Shown: positions 46,159 through 57,574 of the stretch, in pieces
Numbering within the stretch: the stretch's first letter is position 1
Layout: every line of letters begins with the position of its first letter
Origin: Bryobacterales bacterium
GTDB taxonomy: Bacteria; Acidobacteriota; Terriglobia; Bryobacterales; Bryobacteraceae
NCBI GenBank assembly: GCA_020847045.1
Contig: JADLCT010000024.1
Coordinates: forward strand, 1 to 64,000
Reading direction: 5' to 3'
Length of the DNA: 64,000 nucleotides
Notes under the pieces: model-generated
Seen by the model: only the letters and a program-made list of their open reading frames with translations
What the model was told of the DNA's origin: nothing
Database searches by the model: none
Position numbers and translations under genes: made by a program

Positions 46159-46659
46159 ATGGACGCCATACTTTTTTTCCTGTTTGCCGCCATCGCCGTT
46201 GTTTCGGCGATCAACGTCGTGGTGCAACGCCACCCGATTTCGAGCGCCCTTTCGCTGGTCGGCGTCATGGGTTCGCTCGCCGTGCTCTATTTGCTGCTTG
46301 GCGCCGAATTCATCGCCGCGGCGCAGATGATTGTCTATGCGGGCGCGATCATGGTGCTCTTCGTGTTCGTCATCATGCTGCTGAACACCGGCGCTGAGCA
46401 GTCCTCCCGAAAGGGCAAAGTTCTGACTATCGTGGCCATGCCGCTCCTGGTGATTTTTCTGGGTGTGGTGAGCTACATCATCCAGCGCGGGTTTCCGGAC
46501 TCGCCCCTGGTCAAATTCGGCGAATTCACCGGCGGCGGACCGAAGGATGTGGGTATGGCGCTGTTCACGCGCTACCTGCTTCCGTTCGAGGTCACCAGCG
46601 TGTTGATTCTGATTGCCATCATCGGCGCCGTGGTTCTGGCGCGGAAGGAGATGGAATAA
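46159..46659 (+). CDS. nuoJ: NADH-quinone oxidoreductase subunit J
   Basis: 166 residues with five predicted membrane helices. The third helix carries AAQMIVYAGAIMVLFVFVIML, the hallmark of NuoJ/ND6, including the pi-bulge region (quoted in part: MIVYAGAIMVLFVF). It is part of the proton-transfer path between the quinone site and the antiporter-like subunits. Confidence 0.95.
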   Translation: MDAILFFLFAAIAVVSAINVVVQRHPISSALSLVGVMGSLAVLYLLLGAEFIAAAQMIVYAGAIMVLFVFVIMLLNTGAEQSSRKGKVLTIVAMPLLVIFLGVVSYIIQRGFPDSPLVKFGEFTGGGPKDVGMALFTRYLLPFEVTSVLILIAIIGAVVLARKEME

Positions 46660-46663
46660 CCCG

Positions 46664-46990
46664 ATGCCTCCCCTGCCCGTTCCGGCGGCGGTGCCGCTTT
46701 CCTACTATCTGATCCTGAGCGCCGTGCTGTTTGCTCTGGGCGTCGCCGGCTTTCTGTTCCGCCGCAGCCTGATCACGGTGTTCATGAGCATCGAGTTGAT
46801 GTTGAACGCCGTGAATCTCACGTTCGTCGCGTTCTCCTATCAGCACAAGCAGGTGGATGGCCACCTGTTCACATTTTTCGTGATGGTGGTGGCCGCCGCG
46901 GAAGCCGCTGTCGGCCTGGCCATTATCCTCACCGTCTACAAGAATCGCGGCACCCTCGCCGTCGATGAGATCGATTCGCTGAAACTCTAA
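46664..46990 (+). CDS. nuoK: NADH-quinone oxidoreductase subunit K
   Basis: 108 residues, three helices. The glutamate-bearing signature FMSIELMLNAVNL and the later FFVMVVAAAEAAVGLAI match NuoK/ND4L. The ATG at 46664 gives the normal length; the ORF-track start lies within nuoJ. It couples NuoJ to the antiporter-like subunit NuoN. Confidence 0.95.
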   Translation: MPPLPVPAAVPLSYYLILSAVLFALGVAGFLFRRSLITVFMSIELMLNAVNLTFVAFSYQHKQVDGHLFTFFVMVVAAAEAAVGLAIILTVYKNRGTLAVDEIDSLKL

Positions 46991-46996
46991 ACTCCG

Positions 46997-48858
46997 ATGC
47001 ACCATCTTTGGCTCATCCCGTTCTTCCCGCTCGCCGGTTTCCTCGTGAACGGCCTCTTCGGCAAGCGCCTGTCCAAAGGCGCCGTCGGCATGGTGGCCAT
47101 CGGCAGCGTCGTGTTGTCTTTTCTCTGGGCGCTGAAGGCTCTCTTCGGACTTGCGCCGCTCGAAACCGCCCACGTGGAGCGCTACTTCACCTGGATCCAG
47201 TCCGGTTCGCTGGTCATTCCCTATGAACTGGCCGTGGACCGTCTGACGGCGATCATGCTGATGGTGGTGACCGGAATCGGTTCGCTCATCCACATTTACG
47301 CCACCGGGTACATGCACGAGGAGGAGGGGTTCTACCGCTTCTTCGCGTATCTCAACCTGTTCATGTTTTTCATGCTCACGCTGGTGCTGGCCAACAACTA
47401 TCTGTTGTTGTTTGTCGGCTGGGAGGGCGTGGGCCTGTGCAGCTACCTTCTGATCGGTTTCTACTTCCTGAAACACTCGGCCTCGACGGCCGGGAACAAA
47501 GCCTTCATCGTGAACCGCATTGGCGATGCCGGTTACTCCGTGGCGATCTTCCTCATCTTCCTGACCTTCGGCACGCTTGATTTCCCCAAAGTGATGGAAG
47601 CGGCCAAGGCGCTGCCGGTGGAAGCATCCGCCGGGATCCTTACGGCCATCTGCCTGCTGCTGCTGGTGGGCGCGACGGGCAAGTCGGCCCAGGTACCGCT
47701 CTACGTCTGGCTGCCGGACGCCATGGAAGGCCCGACGCCGGTTTCGGCGCTCATCCACGCGGCGACCATGGTGACCGCCGGCGTCTACATGGTGACGCGC
47801 TCGGCGGCGCTGTTCCTCCATGCGCCCATCGCCATGGAGACGGTGGCCTGGATCGGTCTGGCCACGGCGGTGATGGCGGCGACCATCGGCATCACGCAAT
47901 ACGACATCAAGAAGGTGTACGCCTACTCGACCGTTTCGCAGTTGGGCTACATGTTCCTCGCCCTGGGCGTGGGCGCCTTCTCCGCCGGCATCTGGCACGT
48001 CGTGACGCACGCCTTCTTCAAGGCGCTGCTCTTCCTGGGAGCGGGCAGCGTGATTCACGCCTTGCACCACGAGCAGGACATGCGCCACATGGGCGGTTTG
48101 CGGAAAAAGATTCCGATTACATTCGCCGTGCTCACCTGCGCATGGCTGGCCATCTCCGGCGTGCCGTTCACTTCAGGCTGGTATTCCAAGGAAGCCATTC
48201 TCGGCGCTGTGCACCATCATTCTCCGCTGATGTATTGGATCGGCGTGGGCACGGCCGCCGTCACGGCGTTCTATGTGTCGCGCTCGATGTTCATGACCTT
48301 TTGGGGTGAATATAAGGGCCACGCCCATCCGCACGAATCACCGCCGGTGATGTGGCTGCCGCTGGCCGCGCTGGCGGTTCTGTCGCTGGCCGGAGGAGCG
48401 CTCTTCAATGTGCCGCACATTCTGGAGCCGATGTTCCCGCAGGGCCACGGCGAGCACGACTTCATGCTGGAGGTGATCGGGTCCGGCGCCGGTCTGCTTG
48501 GCATCGCCCTTGCCTACGTGATGTATGTGGCGAACCCCGGACTGCCGGCTTCCATTGCATCGTCGCTCGGAGGAGTTTACAGGTTGGTTTATAACAAGTA
48601 CTACGTGGACGAGGCCTACGATGCCGCCGTGGTAAGGCCGATCGTGAACGGCTCGCGCACGGGTTTGTGGCAGTTCGCCGATGTCTGGTTGATTGACGGC
48701 ATGGTGAACGGGGCCGGCAGTTTCGCCCGCTGGCTGGGCGGCGGCCTGCGGAGGTTGCAATCCGGCAGCATCCGCGCCTACGCGGCCTGGGTGGTTGCCG
48801 GGGCGGTCATCTTCATCATTGCGGCTGGCGCGATTGCCGGCGTGCAGGGAGGCCTCCG

Positions 48859-48862
<4 letters not shown>
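46997..48862 (+). CDS. nuoL: NADH-quinone oxidoreductase subunit L
   Basis: 621 residues, the distal antiporter-like proton pump with the long lateral helix at the C-terminus. Signatures: NLFMFFMLTLVLANNYLLLFVGWEGVGLCSYLLIGFY (in part: FVGWEGVGLCSYLL), APLYVWLPDAMEGPTPVSALIHAATMV-like AQVPLYVWLPDAMEGP, and TVSQLGYMFLALG. The stop overlaps the nuoM GTG start by four bases. Confidence 0.97.
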
Positions 48863-50389
<1,527 letters not shown>

Positions 50390-50400
<11 letters not shown>

Positions 50401-51859
50401 CTTCGTTCCCCCCTCCACCAGCGAATATATCCGCGTGCTACCGGAGATCGTGCTTACCATTGGCGGCACGATTCTGATGGTGGCCGAGGGGTTTGCCGGG
50501 GAGCGTCACAAGCGAGGCATGGCGCCGGCCGCGCTCGCGTTCCTTCTGTTCGCGATGGGCGGCGCCGTGCTGGCGGGCATGGATCCGGGACCGGCTTTCC
50601 ACAATCTGTTGATCGTGGACGGCTACGCTACCTTCTTCCGCCTGCTGGTGCTGGCGGTGGGCGTGTTGAGCGTGCTGATCTCGGCCAGCTATCTAACGCG
50701 GGAAAACGCGGATTCAGCCGACTACTATTCGCTGATCCTGTTCTCGCTGTGCGGCCAGAGCCTGCTCGCTTCCGCCAACGAGCTGATCATGGTCTTCATC
50801 GGGTTGGAGATCAGTTCGATCGCCACCTACGTTCTGGCCGGCTTCCTTCGCAAGGATAAGCGCAACAACGAAGCGGCCATCAAGTACTTCCTGCTGGGCT
50901 CGTTTGCCACAGCCTTCCTTCTCTATGGCGTGGGTTGGATCTATGGCGTCACGGGCACCACGAATCTTCAGGAGATCCACCGCTTCCTGAGCAGCCCAGA
51001 AAGCAGCTATTCGCCGCTGCTGATCGGCGCGTGCGCCGCCATGCTGTTTGTCGGATTCGCCTTCAAGATTTCGGCCGCACCCTTTCAGGCATGGGCGCCG
51101 GATGTGTACCAGGGAGCGCCGGCTCCGGTGAGCGCCTTCATGAGCGCCGCCCCCAAAGCGGCCGCCTTCGCCGTCTTCCTGCGCGTGTACTCGGTGGCCT
51201 TCAGCGGGCTGACCGAACGCTGGCAGCCGATTCTATGGGCGTCGGCGCTTGCCACGATGGTGATTGGGAATTTCGCGGCATTGCGACAGAACAACATCAA
51301 GCGCCTGCTCGCCTACTCGTCCGTAGCGAACGCCGGCTATGTACTGGTCGCCGTCGTGGCGCATACGGAAAACGGTGTGGCGGCCGCCATGTTCTACCTG
51401 GCCGCCTACGCGCTGATGAACCTGGGCGCGTTCGCCATCGTGACGCATTATGTGAACAAGGGCGAGCGGAACGCCGGCATCGACGATATGGCGGGCTTCG
51501 CGCGCCAGCAGCCGTTCGCCGCCGCGCTGTTCACCTGGTTCCTGATGTCAATGATCGGCGTGCCGCTCACCGGAGGCTTCTTCGGCAAGTTCTACATATT
51601 CAAGTCGGCCATCGATTCGAACCTCATCTGGCTGGCCGTGCTCGGCCTGCTGAACAGCGCCGTGGCCGCCTACTATTACCTGCGCATCATCGTGGTGATG
51701 TACTTCCACGAACCGGGTGAAGCGGCGCGCGAAACACTTCCCATCCCCGGCGGCATCCGCGTGGCCCTGATTGGCTCGGCGATTGGCGTGCTCATTCTTG
51801 GCGTCTTCCCCTCGGCCGTGCTCGAGTTCGCCAACCGCAGCGCCATGCTGGTCCGATAG
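50390..51859 (+). CDS. nuoN: NADH-quinone oxidoreductase subunit N
   Basis: 489 residues, the proximal antiporter-like subunit. Signatures: MVFIGLEISSIATYVLAGF, FKISAAPFQAWAPDVYQGAP and YSSVANAGYVLVAV. It ends the complex I operon; the next gene, a hydrolase, starts 10 bp after the stop and may be read from the same transcript. Confidence 0.97.
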
Positions 51860-51869
51860 AGGCTGTGTG

Positions 51870-52550
51870 ATGCCGCAAGCTGCACCACCGATCGTGTTTC
51901 TACACGGCTGGTGCGGATCGCCGGTCTTCTGGCAGCCGGTGGTGGATTTTCTGGGGAGCCGCTACCGCGTGCTCGCGCCGCAACTGGCGCACGATGGCTC
52001 GCTTCCCGAGCTTCCCGGGCGCTGCATCCTCGCCGGCCACAGCATGGGAGCAACCCTGGCGCGCCGCCTGTTGCGTCACCGTCCCCAAGGCATCGCCGCG
52101 GCCATTCTTATCGATGGCCACCTGCCCAAGTTTCCGCCCGAGGCGTCCCGGCGCGAAAGCTTTCTGGCTCCTTTTCGCACTGGCTACGAGGTTGCCGCAA
52201 GCCGGTACATTGATACGCTGGCAGGTCCCGCGACGCCCGGCTGGGTGAAAGGAAAGATGTTGGAGACCGAGGCCGGCGCGGGACTCCGGGCGCTGGAATC
52301 CTTGAACGATGCCGATACCTGCGCCTGGCTGGGCACGGAAGAGGATTGTGTGAATGTGCCGGTATGGGCGTTGTGGGCAGAGCCGAGCCCTATGGCGCGT
52401 GCCGGCGGCGAGCATCGCGAATGGATGGGCCGGTGGTGCCCGAACCTGCGCTATGAATGCTGGCCCGGAGCGAGCCACTTCCTTCATCTGGATGAGCCGG
52501 GGCGCTTTACGGCGGGACTGTGCGAATTCCTGGAAGAAGCTGGAATCTAG
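51870..52550 (+). CDS. Alpha/beta hydrolase
   Basis: 226 residues from the ATG at 51870, just after nuoN; the ORF-track start overlaps nuoN. The fold is indicated by the oxyanion loop FLHGWCGS, the nucleophile elbow LAGHSMGATLA (Ser as nucleophile) and a C-terminal GASHFLHLDEPG with the catalytic histidine. The set resembles BioH-type or small esterase proteins, but the substrate is not readable. Its stop shares the four bases CTAG with the stop of the convergent gene. Confidence 0.82.
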   Translation: MPQAAPPIVFLHGWCGSPVFWQPVVDFLGSRYRVLAPQLAHDGSLPELPGRCILAGHSMGATLARRLLRHRPQGIAAAILIDGHLPKFPPEASRRESFLAPFRTGYEVAASRYIDTLAGPATPGWVKGKMLETEAGAGLRALESLNDADTCAWLGTEEDCVNVPVWALWAEPSPMARAGGEHREWMGRWCPNLRYECWPGASHFLHLDEPGRFTAGLCEFLEEAGI

Positions 52551-52786
52551 CCGGTGAGATCAATCAGGCGGCCGGTCAGTTCCTCATCGGTTTCGATCAT
52601 CCTGAGGTTAGCCTCGTAGCTGTGGCGCGCTTCCAACAGGGCGATCATGGAGTCACTCAAGCTTACCTGGTCCGCCGCGGCCCCATCGCTTGCTGACATG
52701 GGCAGCCGCGCCAGTTCCCTGGCGGTCTTTTCCAGTTTTTCTTCCGCGCGACGTAGGCCCTCCAGGCCGATTGGGGTCAGGCTCAT
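52547..52786 (-). CDS. Miniature flagellar rod-like protein (terminal helices only)
   Basis: 79 residues. The start resembles the N-terminal helix of flagellar rod and hook proteins (MSLTPIGLEGLRRAEEKLEKTA), and the end the C-terminal helix shared by FlgB/FlgC/FlgG/FlgE (VSLSDSMIALLEARHSYEAN, then LRMIETDEELTGRLIDL). The central beta domain of these proteins is missing, so only the D0-like coiled-coil halves remain, joined by about ten residues. No flagellar gene is nearby. Its role is unknown; a helical-pair structural or export-related protein is possible. The internal ATG was chosen over the 199-codon ORF, which runs through the divergent gene. Confidence 0.6.
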   Translation of the reverse strand: MSLTPIGLEGLRRAEEKLEKTARELARLPMSASDGAAADQVSLSDSMIALLEARHSYEANLRMIETDEELTGRLIDLTG

Positions 52787-52886
52787 CGACACTGATTCCT
52801 TTGTCTCCTCATCGGCGGGAAAGAGGGCCTCTTGACACGAATCAGGCGGCAACCATCCCTTGTGGCGCGCGATACACTGTAAGGTC

Positions 52887-53519
52887 ATGAAGGCCGTGTT
52901 CTTTCTCCGCGCCGGACTCCTGCCGGCGGCTCTTTCCGTTTTCCTCTCCGCCTGTGGCGCCCCCCCGCCCCCGGTCAAGAAGGAACCGGCGAAAGCCCCC
53001 GAACCGGTCACCGGCTTGAAGGCATTCTTCCAGATGTACAGCGCCGCGCGGCCGTGGGCCGCCGACTTGATTCCGCTCGGTTGCCACAGCCAGGAGATGA
53101 CAGGCATCCCCTCGGGCGACGGTAAGTACCCCTTGTGGAACTGCACGTTTGTTTCGGAAACCAGACGCCAGTCGAAAACCTATACCTATGCCGTGGCCAA
53201 CGGCGATGGCGGCATCAACAAGGGCATCTACGGCCGGAACGAAGAGAGCTATTCCGGACCGCGCGGGAACCAGTCGCCTTTCCCCATGCAGGCTCTGAAG
53301 AAGGACACCGACGAGGCGCTGAAGACGGCACTGGCCACCAAAGACGCCACCGAGTATGTCAAGAAGAACCCGGACAAGCCGGTGTTCTTCATGCTCGAAA
53401 AGACGAAGGAGCTGCAAAACCCGGCCTGGCGCGTCGTGTGGGGCAACAGTATCTCCACCAGCAACTTCTCCATCTATGTGGACGCCTCCACGGGCGACTA
53501 CATCAAGACCATGCGCTAG
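52887..53519 (+). CDS. Putative lipoprotein, unknown function
   Basis: 210 residues from the ATG at 52887. A signal peptide (MKAVFFLRAGLLPAALSV) ends in the lipobox LSAC, followed by a Pro-rich spacer (GAPPPPVKKEPAK), as in outer-membrane lipoproteins. The final part, WRVVWGNSISTSNFSIYVDASTGDYI, resembles the end of PepSY-like domains. No known function is recognised. It is divergent from the mini flagellar-like gene; the 100-bp gap between them holds no convincing promoter pair. Confidence 0.7.
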   Translation: MKAVFFLRAGLLPAALSVFLSACGAPPPPVKKEPAKAPEPVTGLKAFFQMYSAARPWAADLIPLGCHSQEMTGIPSGDGKYPLWNCTFVSETRRQSKTYTYAVANGDGGINKGIYGRNEESYSGPRGNQSPFPMQALKKDTDEALKTALATKDATEYVKKNPDKPVFFMLEKTKELQNPAWRVVWGNSISTSNFSIYVDASTGDYIKTMR

Positions 53520-53629
53520 CCGGTACGCCGGTGGTTGTCCGGCAATGTCCGGAGATCCTCTAGGACAAAATTTAGAGTCAGGTTCGAATTTCACCGGGAG
53601 ACTTTGCCCCCGCGTCCGATGAGGGGAGC

Positions 53630-54532
53630 ATGCGGATTGAAAGCTCTGTGGTGCAATTTGGCGTTCAGCGCTCCTACGCCGAGAGCCGCCAGGTGGCGGA
53701 CGAAGCCGTTATACGGCGCAGGATGCGGCCATCCCCGGAGCCGTCTCGGGAGCGTTCCGGCAATGCGGAAGCCTGTGAGGGGAGGCGTTGCCAGCAGGTG
53801 GCCGGAGAGCGCGGCGAAGCAGCCGGTTCGCGCGCCCACCTGGCCAAATTGGTGGCCCGGAGGATGTGGGGTGGACATCATGACGAACAGGGCCCTAGCC
53901 GCCGCGCCGCGGAGTCCGCGCCCCACCGCGAGACGGAAACTTCGGGACGCCCGCGCTGGGAGGTGTCGCTACGGCATCGCGAAGTGTACGAAGAACGCGA
54001 GAACCTGCTGATTACGGCACGAGGAGCGATTCGGACGGCGGATGGGCGGGAGTTCAGTTTTGACGCGGCCTTTTCGCTTGCGAGGAGCTTCCGGGTGGAG
54101 GCAGGCTCGGCCCTAAAGGCCACCGGCGAAGACCAGCAACTGTCCGGCGCCCTGTTTCTCGACCGGGGCGGCGTCTCCCGGCTTCTCGTGAACGACGCCG
54201 ATGGCGACGGGAAGCTGAGCGATCCGGGAGAGGTGTTCGGCTCAGGTGCCGGGGACGGTTTTGGAGAGCTGGCGGCGATGGACGCCGATGGCAACGGCTG
54301 GATCGACGAGGGCGATCCTGTTTTCGGCCGGCTCCGCCTGCGGATGGAAGACGGCGCGCTGGTTGGTTTAGGAGCACTGGGCATCGGTGCGCTCTCCACG
54401 GCTGGGGCAGCGGGTGAGTTCCAGTACAAGAATGAGGCGAACGAACTCGTCGCCGTGGTGCGCAGAAGCGGAGTCTATTTGAACGAAGACGGCTCAGCCG
54501 GGGCGCTGCGGCAAATTGATCTGGTGATGTAG
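53630..54532 (+). CDS. EF-hand calcium-binding hypothetical protein
   Basis: 300 residues starting ATG behind GAGGGGA. The N-terminus (MRIESSVVQFGVQRSY) and long Arg/Glu-rich region are followed by a domain with two EF-hand-like loops, NDADGDGKLSDPGEVFG and MDADGNGWIDEGDPVF, each with Asp/Asn at the calcium positions, and a C-terminal region ending LREIDL-like ALRQIDLVM. I recall similar proteins with a DGxGxID motif in many Gram-negatives, without a known function. No signal peptide is visible. Confidence 0.7.
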   Translation: MRIESSVVQFGVQRSYAESRQVADEAVIRRRMRPSPEPSRERSGNAEACEGRRCQQVAGERGEAAGSRAHLAKLVARRMWGGHHDEQGPSRRAAESAPHRETETSGRPRWEVSLRHREVYEERENLLITARGAIRTADGREFSFDAAFSLARSFRVEAGSALKATGEDQQLSGALFLDRGGVSRLLVNDADGDGKLSDPGEVFGSGAGDGFGELAAMDADGNGWIDEGDPVFGRLRLRMEDGALVGLGALGIGALSTAGAAGEFQYKNEANELVAVVRRSGVYLNEDGSAGALRQIDLVM

Positions 54533-54713
54533 CCGGGCGCGGGCGAAAGGCTCCGGAAGACGGCGGTAAAGGCTCTGGAGTAAAGAAGATGGACGATCCT
54601 GCCGAGTTCTTAGGATAGGTTCGCGCGTTCGGGCAGACGCGGGACGGAACTGTTTCCGCTCACCTGCCAGGCCGCGGATCGAATTCTCACGATGGCTCCG
54701 GCCGGGTGAGGGG

Positions 54714-54733
54714 GCCTGGCCAACCGGCCAGGC
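54714..54733 (+). terminator. Hairpin upstream of galU
   Basis: GCCTGGCC and GGCCAGGC form a perfect 8-bp stem with the tetraloop AACC; GAGG/CCTC can extend it further out. No T-run follows. It lies between the EF-hand gene and galU and may terminate the former. The rest of the 240-bp gap shows nothing clear apart from the galU -10 box. Confidence 0.4.
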
Positions 54734-54757
54734 GCCTCGCGAAACGCCCGCCGTCCA

Positions 54758-54763
54758 TACAAT
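54758..54763 (+). promoter_or_regulatory. Candidate -10 box of galU
   Basis: TACAAT lies nine bases before the galU ATG, so a transcript started at the usual distance would have almost no leader. No good -35 hexamer is seen at 16-18 bp. A weak call from one hexamer. Confidence 0.25.
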
Positions 54764-54772
54764 GGATAGGAC

Positions 54773-55657
54773 ATGCATCCCAAGGTACGCAAAGCCGTTT
54801 TTCCCGCCGCGGGTCTGGGGACCCGTTTTCTCCCGGCCACCAAAGCGCAGCCCAAGGAAATGCTGCCGCTGGTGGACAAGCCACTGATCCAGTACGGCGT
54901 GGAAGAGGCCATCCAGTCGAGCATTCAGAACATCATCATCGTCACCGGACGCGGTAAGAGCTCCATCGAGGATCATTTCGACGTGAATTTCGAGATGGAA
55001 CATCTGCTGGAGAGCAAGAAGAAGAAGGATCTGCTCAAGCTGGTGCGCGACATATCGGACATGATTGACGTCTGCTATGTGCGGCAGAAGGAAGCGCTCG
55101 GCCTGGGGCACGCCGTTCTGCGCGCCAGTGAGCTGGTGGGCCGCGAGCCGTTTGCCGTGGTGCTTTCCGACGACGTCATAGACGCCGAGATTCCCTGCCT
55201 GCGGCAGTTATTGGATATCCACGAGTTCTTTGGCGCCTCGGTGGTGGCGTTGATGGAGGTGCCTTCGGAACAGATATCGGCCTATGGCGTGGTGGACGCC
55301 GAACCGGTGGACCATAACGGGGCGCGGGACCGTCTGTTCCGCATTCGCAACATGGTGGAGAAGCCAAAGGCGGGCGAAGCGCCGTCGAACCTGGCGATTA
55401 TCGGCCGGTACATTCTGGTGCCGGAGATCTTCGACAGCATCAACGCGATTCCGCCGGGGGCGGGCGGCGAGATTCAATTGACCGACGCCTTGAAGCACCT
55501 GCTGCGGAACCGTCCGATCTACGGCTACAAGTTCGAAGGCAAGCGGTATGACGCAGGCGATAAACTGGGCTTTCTGAAAGCGACCGTTGAGTTTGCGCTG
55601 CGCCGGAACGACCTGGGAGGACCTTTCCGGGAGTACCTCAAGACGCTTAGCCTGTAG
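54773..55657 (+). CDS. galU: UTP-glucose-1-phosphate uridylyltransferase
   Basis: 294 residues. The nucleotide-binding start KAVFPAAGLGTRFLPATKAQPKEMLP is complete, followed by VDKPLIQYGVEEA, HFDVNFEMEHLL, and the later EKPKAGEAPSN and GGEIQLTDALKHL. It makes UDP-glucose for surface polysaccharides and sugar interconversion. It opens the region of sugar-related genes but is separated from the next gene by 15 bp and may be co-transcribed with it. Confidence 0.96.
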   Translation: MHPKVRKAVFPAAGLGTRFLPATKAQPKEMLPLVDKPLIQYGVEEAIQSSIQNIIIVTGRGKSSIEDHFDVNFEMEHLLESKKKKDLLKLVRDISDMIDVCYVRQKEALGLGHAVLRASELVGREPFAVVLSDDVIDAEIPCLRQLLDIHEFFGASVVALMEVPSEQISAYGVVDAEPVDHNGARDRLFRIRNMVEKPKAGEAPSNLAIIGRYILVPEIFDSINAIPPGAGGEIQLTDALKHLLRNRPIYGYKFEGKRYDAGDKLGFLKATVEFALRRNDLGGPFREYLKTLSL

Positions 55658-55672
55658 AGAGAGGTTTAGACC

Positions 55673-57574
55673 GTGTCCACCATTCCGTTCGAGCTCCCCA
55701 TGAAGGCGAGCGAGGCAGCCGCGTTGGCCGACCTGATTTTCCAGGCCACCGAGGGAAAAGGTTTTACTGACGAAACAAGGAAACGGATTCCGGCCCGCGC
55801 GGCATCGCTCGGTTTGACCACAATCAAACCGCACTGGGGGTCGCTCGCGCAGGATCCGATCCACGCCTCCACCTGGTACATGGCGGTCGACACGAACGAG
55901 GGGGCGGGCTCCTACCTGTTGAGAATGGCGCTGGCCTCCTCGCCCGCCAGCGGACTGTTTCCCAACTCGATTCTGATTGGGCGCATGCGGCCGGGGGGCG
56001 CCCGTGAGGTCGTAGTGAACGCGATTCCGTTCTCGTCCTACGACTCGGCGGCCATCCGCACCTACGCGACCGAGGTGGACCGGGCTTTCTTACCTCGCCC
56101 GCAAGCCGCTTTGCCGGCCATCGCCGTGGGCAACCGCCATCCCGAGGTGAGTCTGCCGGCGGCTTTCGACGCGTTTGGCAGAATTTTGAAGGCGACGGGC
56201 GTGAACATGGCCTCCACCGTGCAGCTTTCAGCGACGCGCGAGATGACCGTTCCCGAAGCAGTCGAGGCGCGTGACGGGGAAAATCCGACAGCGGCCGGGC
56301 ATACGCGGGTGTCGATTCCGCACCTGTTCGAGGCCGGATTGTGGGCGGCCATCCGGGCCGGCTGGCGCGAGGGATACAACGCGGAGGCTGATCACTTCAT
56401 CATTACCGGCGAAACGCCGGACGCCATTCGCGCCAGTGTGGAATTCACGAAACAGTGCATTCACCTTGCGGCCGGATTCACCAAGTTCACCACCGACACC
56501 TCCCGGCTGTTCGAGCTGCGCGCCGACACGAGGCACCCGGCGGCCTGGAGCGACGCCGAAGTAGAGTCGCGCTACGACGAACTGTTTCGCGGTGACCTGC
56601 ATGGGTGGATCCTGGACGAGTTCTCCAAACCGTTTGAGACGCCGGCGGCGAGCTACCACTACGGTGCGGCGGCGATCAAAAGGCTGGCCGTGAAGTTCGG
56701 AGAGAGTCTGCTGCTGAACGAGGAGCTGTACGACTTCATACGCCGCGAAAAGACGATGTCGGGAATGGGCCGCGCCTTCGACTTTGAGCCTTCCATCGAC
56801 GAGGCCGAAACTCTGACCACGCCGGAGGAGCTGCTGTTCTACATGCACTGGCTGAAGGCGCGTGGAAGGCCGGCGCAACTGGTGCCACCCAATCTGGGCT
56901 TCAAGAAACGCCAGGCGTATCCGTATCAGCTGGATACCTCCGCGGCGGATGGGGTTGGCTTGCGCGATTACGTGTGGCACAAGATGTGGCCGGAGCTGCT
57001 GCCCCGGGTGGAAGGTAAGTTTGGAGGCGAACCGTTGCCGGAGCTGGCGCACCGCGTGCGGGCGCTGGCCGATGTGGCGCGGCACTTCAACGCGACGCTG
57101 TCCATCCATTCGGGTTCCGGCAAACAGGCCGAAGTCCTGAATCTGATTGGCGGAGCCACAGGCGGACGGCTGAATTACAAGATCTCCGGCGAGCTGCAGT
57201 TGCAGATGTTCGATGTGCTGCGCGAGCAGCAGGAGAGCTCGCCGTGGCGGCAGTTGTACGAGCGGATGGTGGTCCGCTGCAATGAATTCGCCGCCGCCCA
57301 TGCGTTTGGCGACGAAAGCCAGTTGGCCCAAACCTATTTGGACATGGGACGCGGCTCTTATCTGGGCGATGAAGCGCGCGGGCGCGTGGATGGCAACCTG
57401 TTTCTCGTGTTCTGGATCGGCAACATCAACGGCAGCCGCGACGTGCACGCCCCGGATGGCGACACGCGGTTTTTCAAGGAAAAGCTGGACGAGTTGCCCT
57501 CCGAACTGGTTGCCGAAACACGGCGCCGCAACTCGGACTATATTGTTTGGCTAGCCAAGGAGTTGAGAAGATGA
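55673..57574 (+). CDS. Tagaturonate-epimerase-like (UxaE family) protein
   Basis: 633 residues, GTG start. The C-terminal half shows HSGSGKQAEVLNLIGGATGGRL and AAGFTKFTTDTSRLF-type segments that resemble what I recall of UxaE tagaturonate/fructuronate epimerases (HSGSDK and GxTHFTxD). The substrate and reaction are uncertain, and the protein is longer than typical UxaE by more than 100 residues, with an extra N-terminal region. Its stop overlaps the start of the next gene by ATGA. An alternative is another TIM-barrel sugar isomerase. Confidence 0.5.
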   Translation: MSTIPFELPMKASEAAALADLIFQATEGKGFTDETRKRIPARAASLGLTTIKPHWGSLAQDPIHASTWYMAVDTNEGAGSYLLRMALASSPASGLFPNSILIGRMRPGGAREVVVNAIPFSSYDSAAIRTYATEVDRAFLPRPQAALPAIAVGNRHPEVSLPAAFDAFGRILKATGVNMASTVQLSATREMTVPEAVEARDGENPTAAGHTRVSIPHLFEAGLWAAIRAGWREGYNAEADHFIITGETPDAIRASVEFTKQCIHLAAGFTKFTTDTSRLFELRADTRHPAAWSDAEVESRYDELFRGDLHGWILDEFSKPFETPAASYHYGAAAIKRLAVKFGESLLLNEELYDFIRREKTMSGMGRAFDFEPSIDEAETLTTPEELLFYMHWLKARGRPAQLVPPNLGFKKRQAYPYQLDTSAADGVGLRDYVWHKMWPELLPRVEGKFGGEPLPELAHRVRALADVARHFNATLSIHSGSGKQAEVLNLIGGATGGRLNYKISGELQLQMFDVLREQQESSPWRQLYERMVVRCNEFAAAHAFGDESQLAQTYLDMGRGSYLGDEARGRVDGNLFLVFWIGNINGSRDVHAPDGDTRFFKEKLDELPSELVAETRRRNSDYIVWLAKELRR

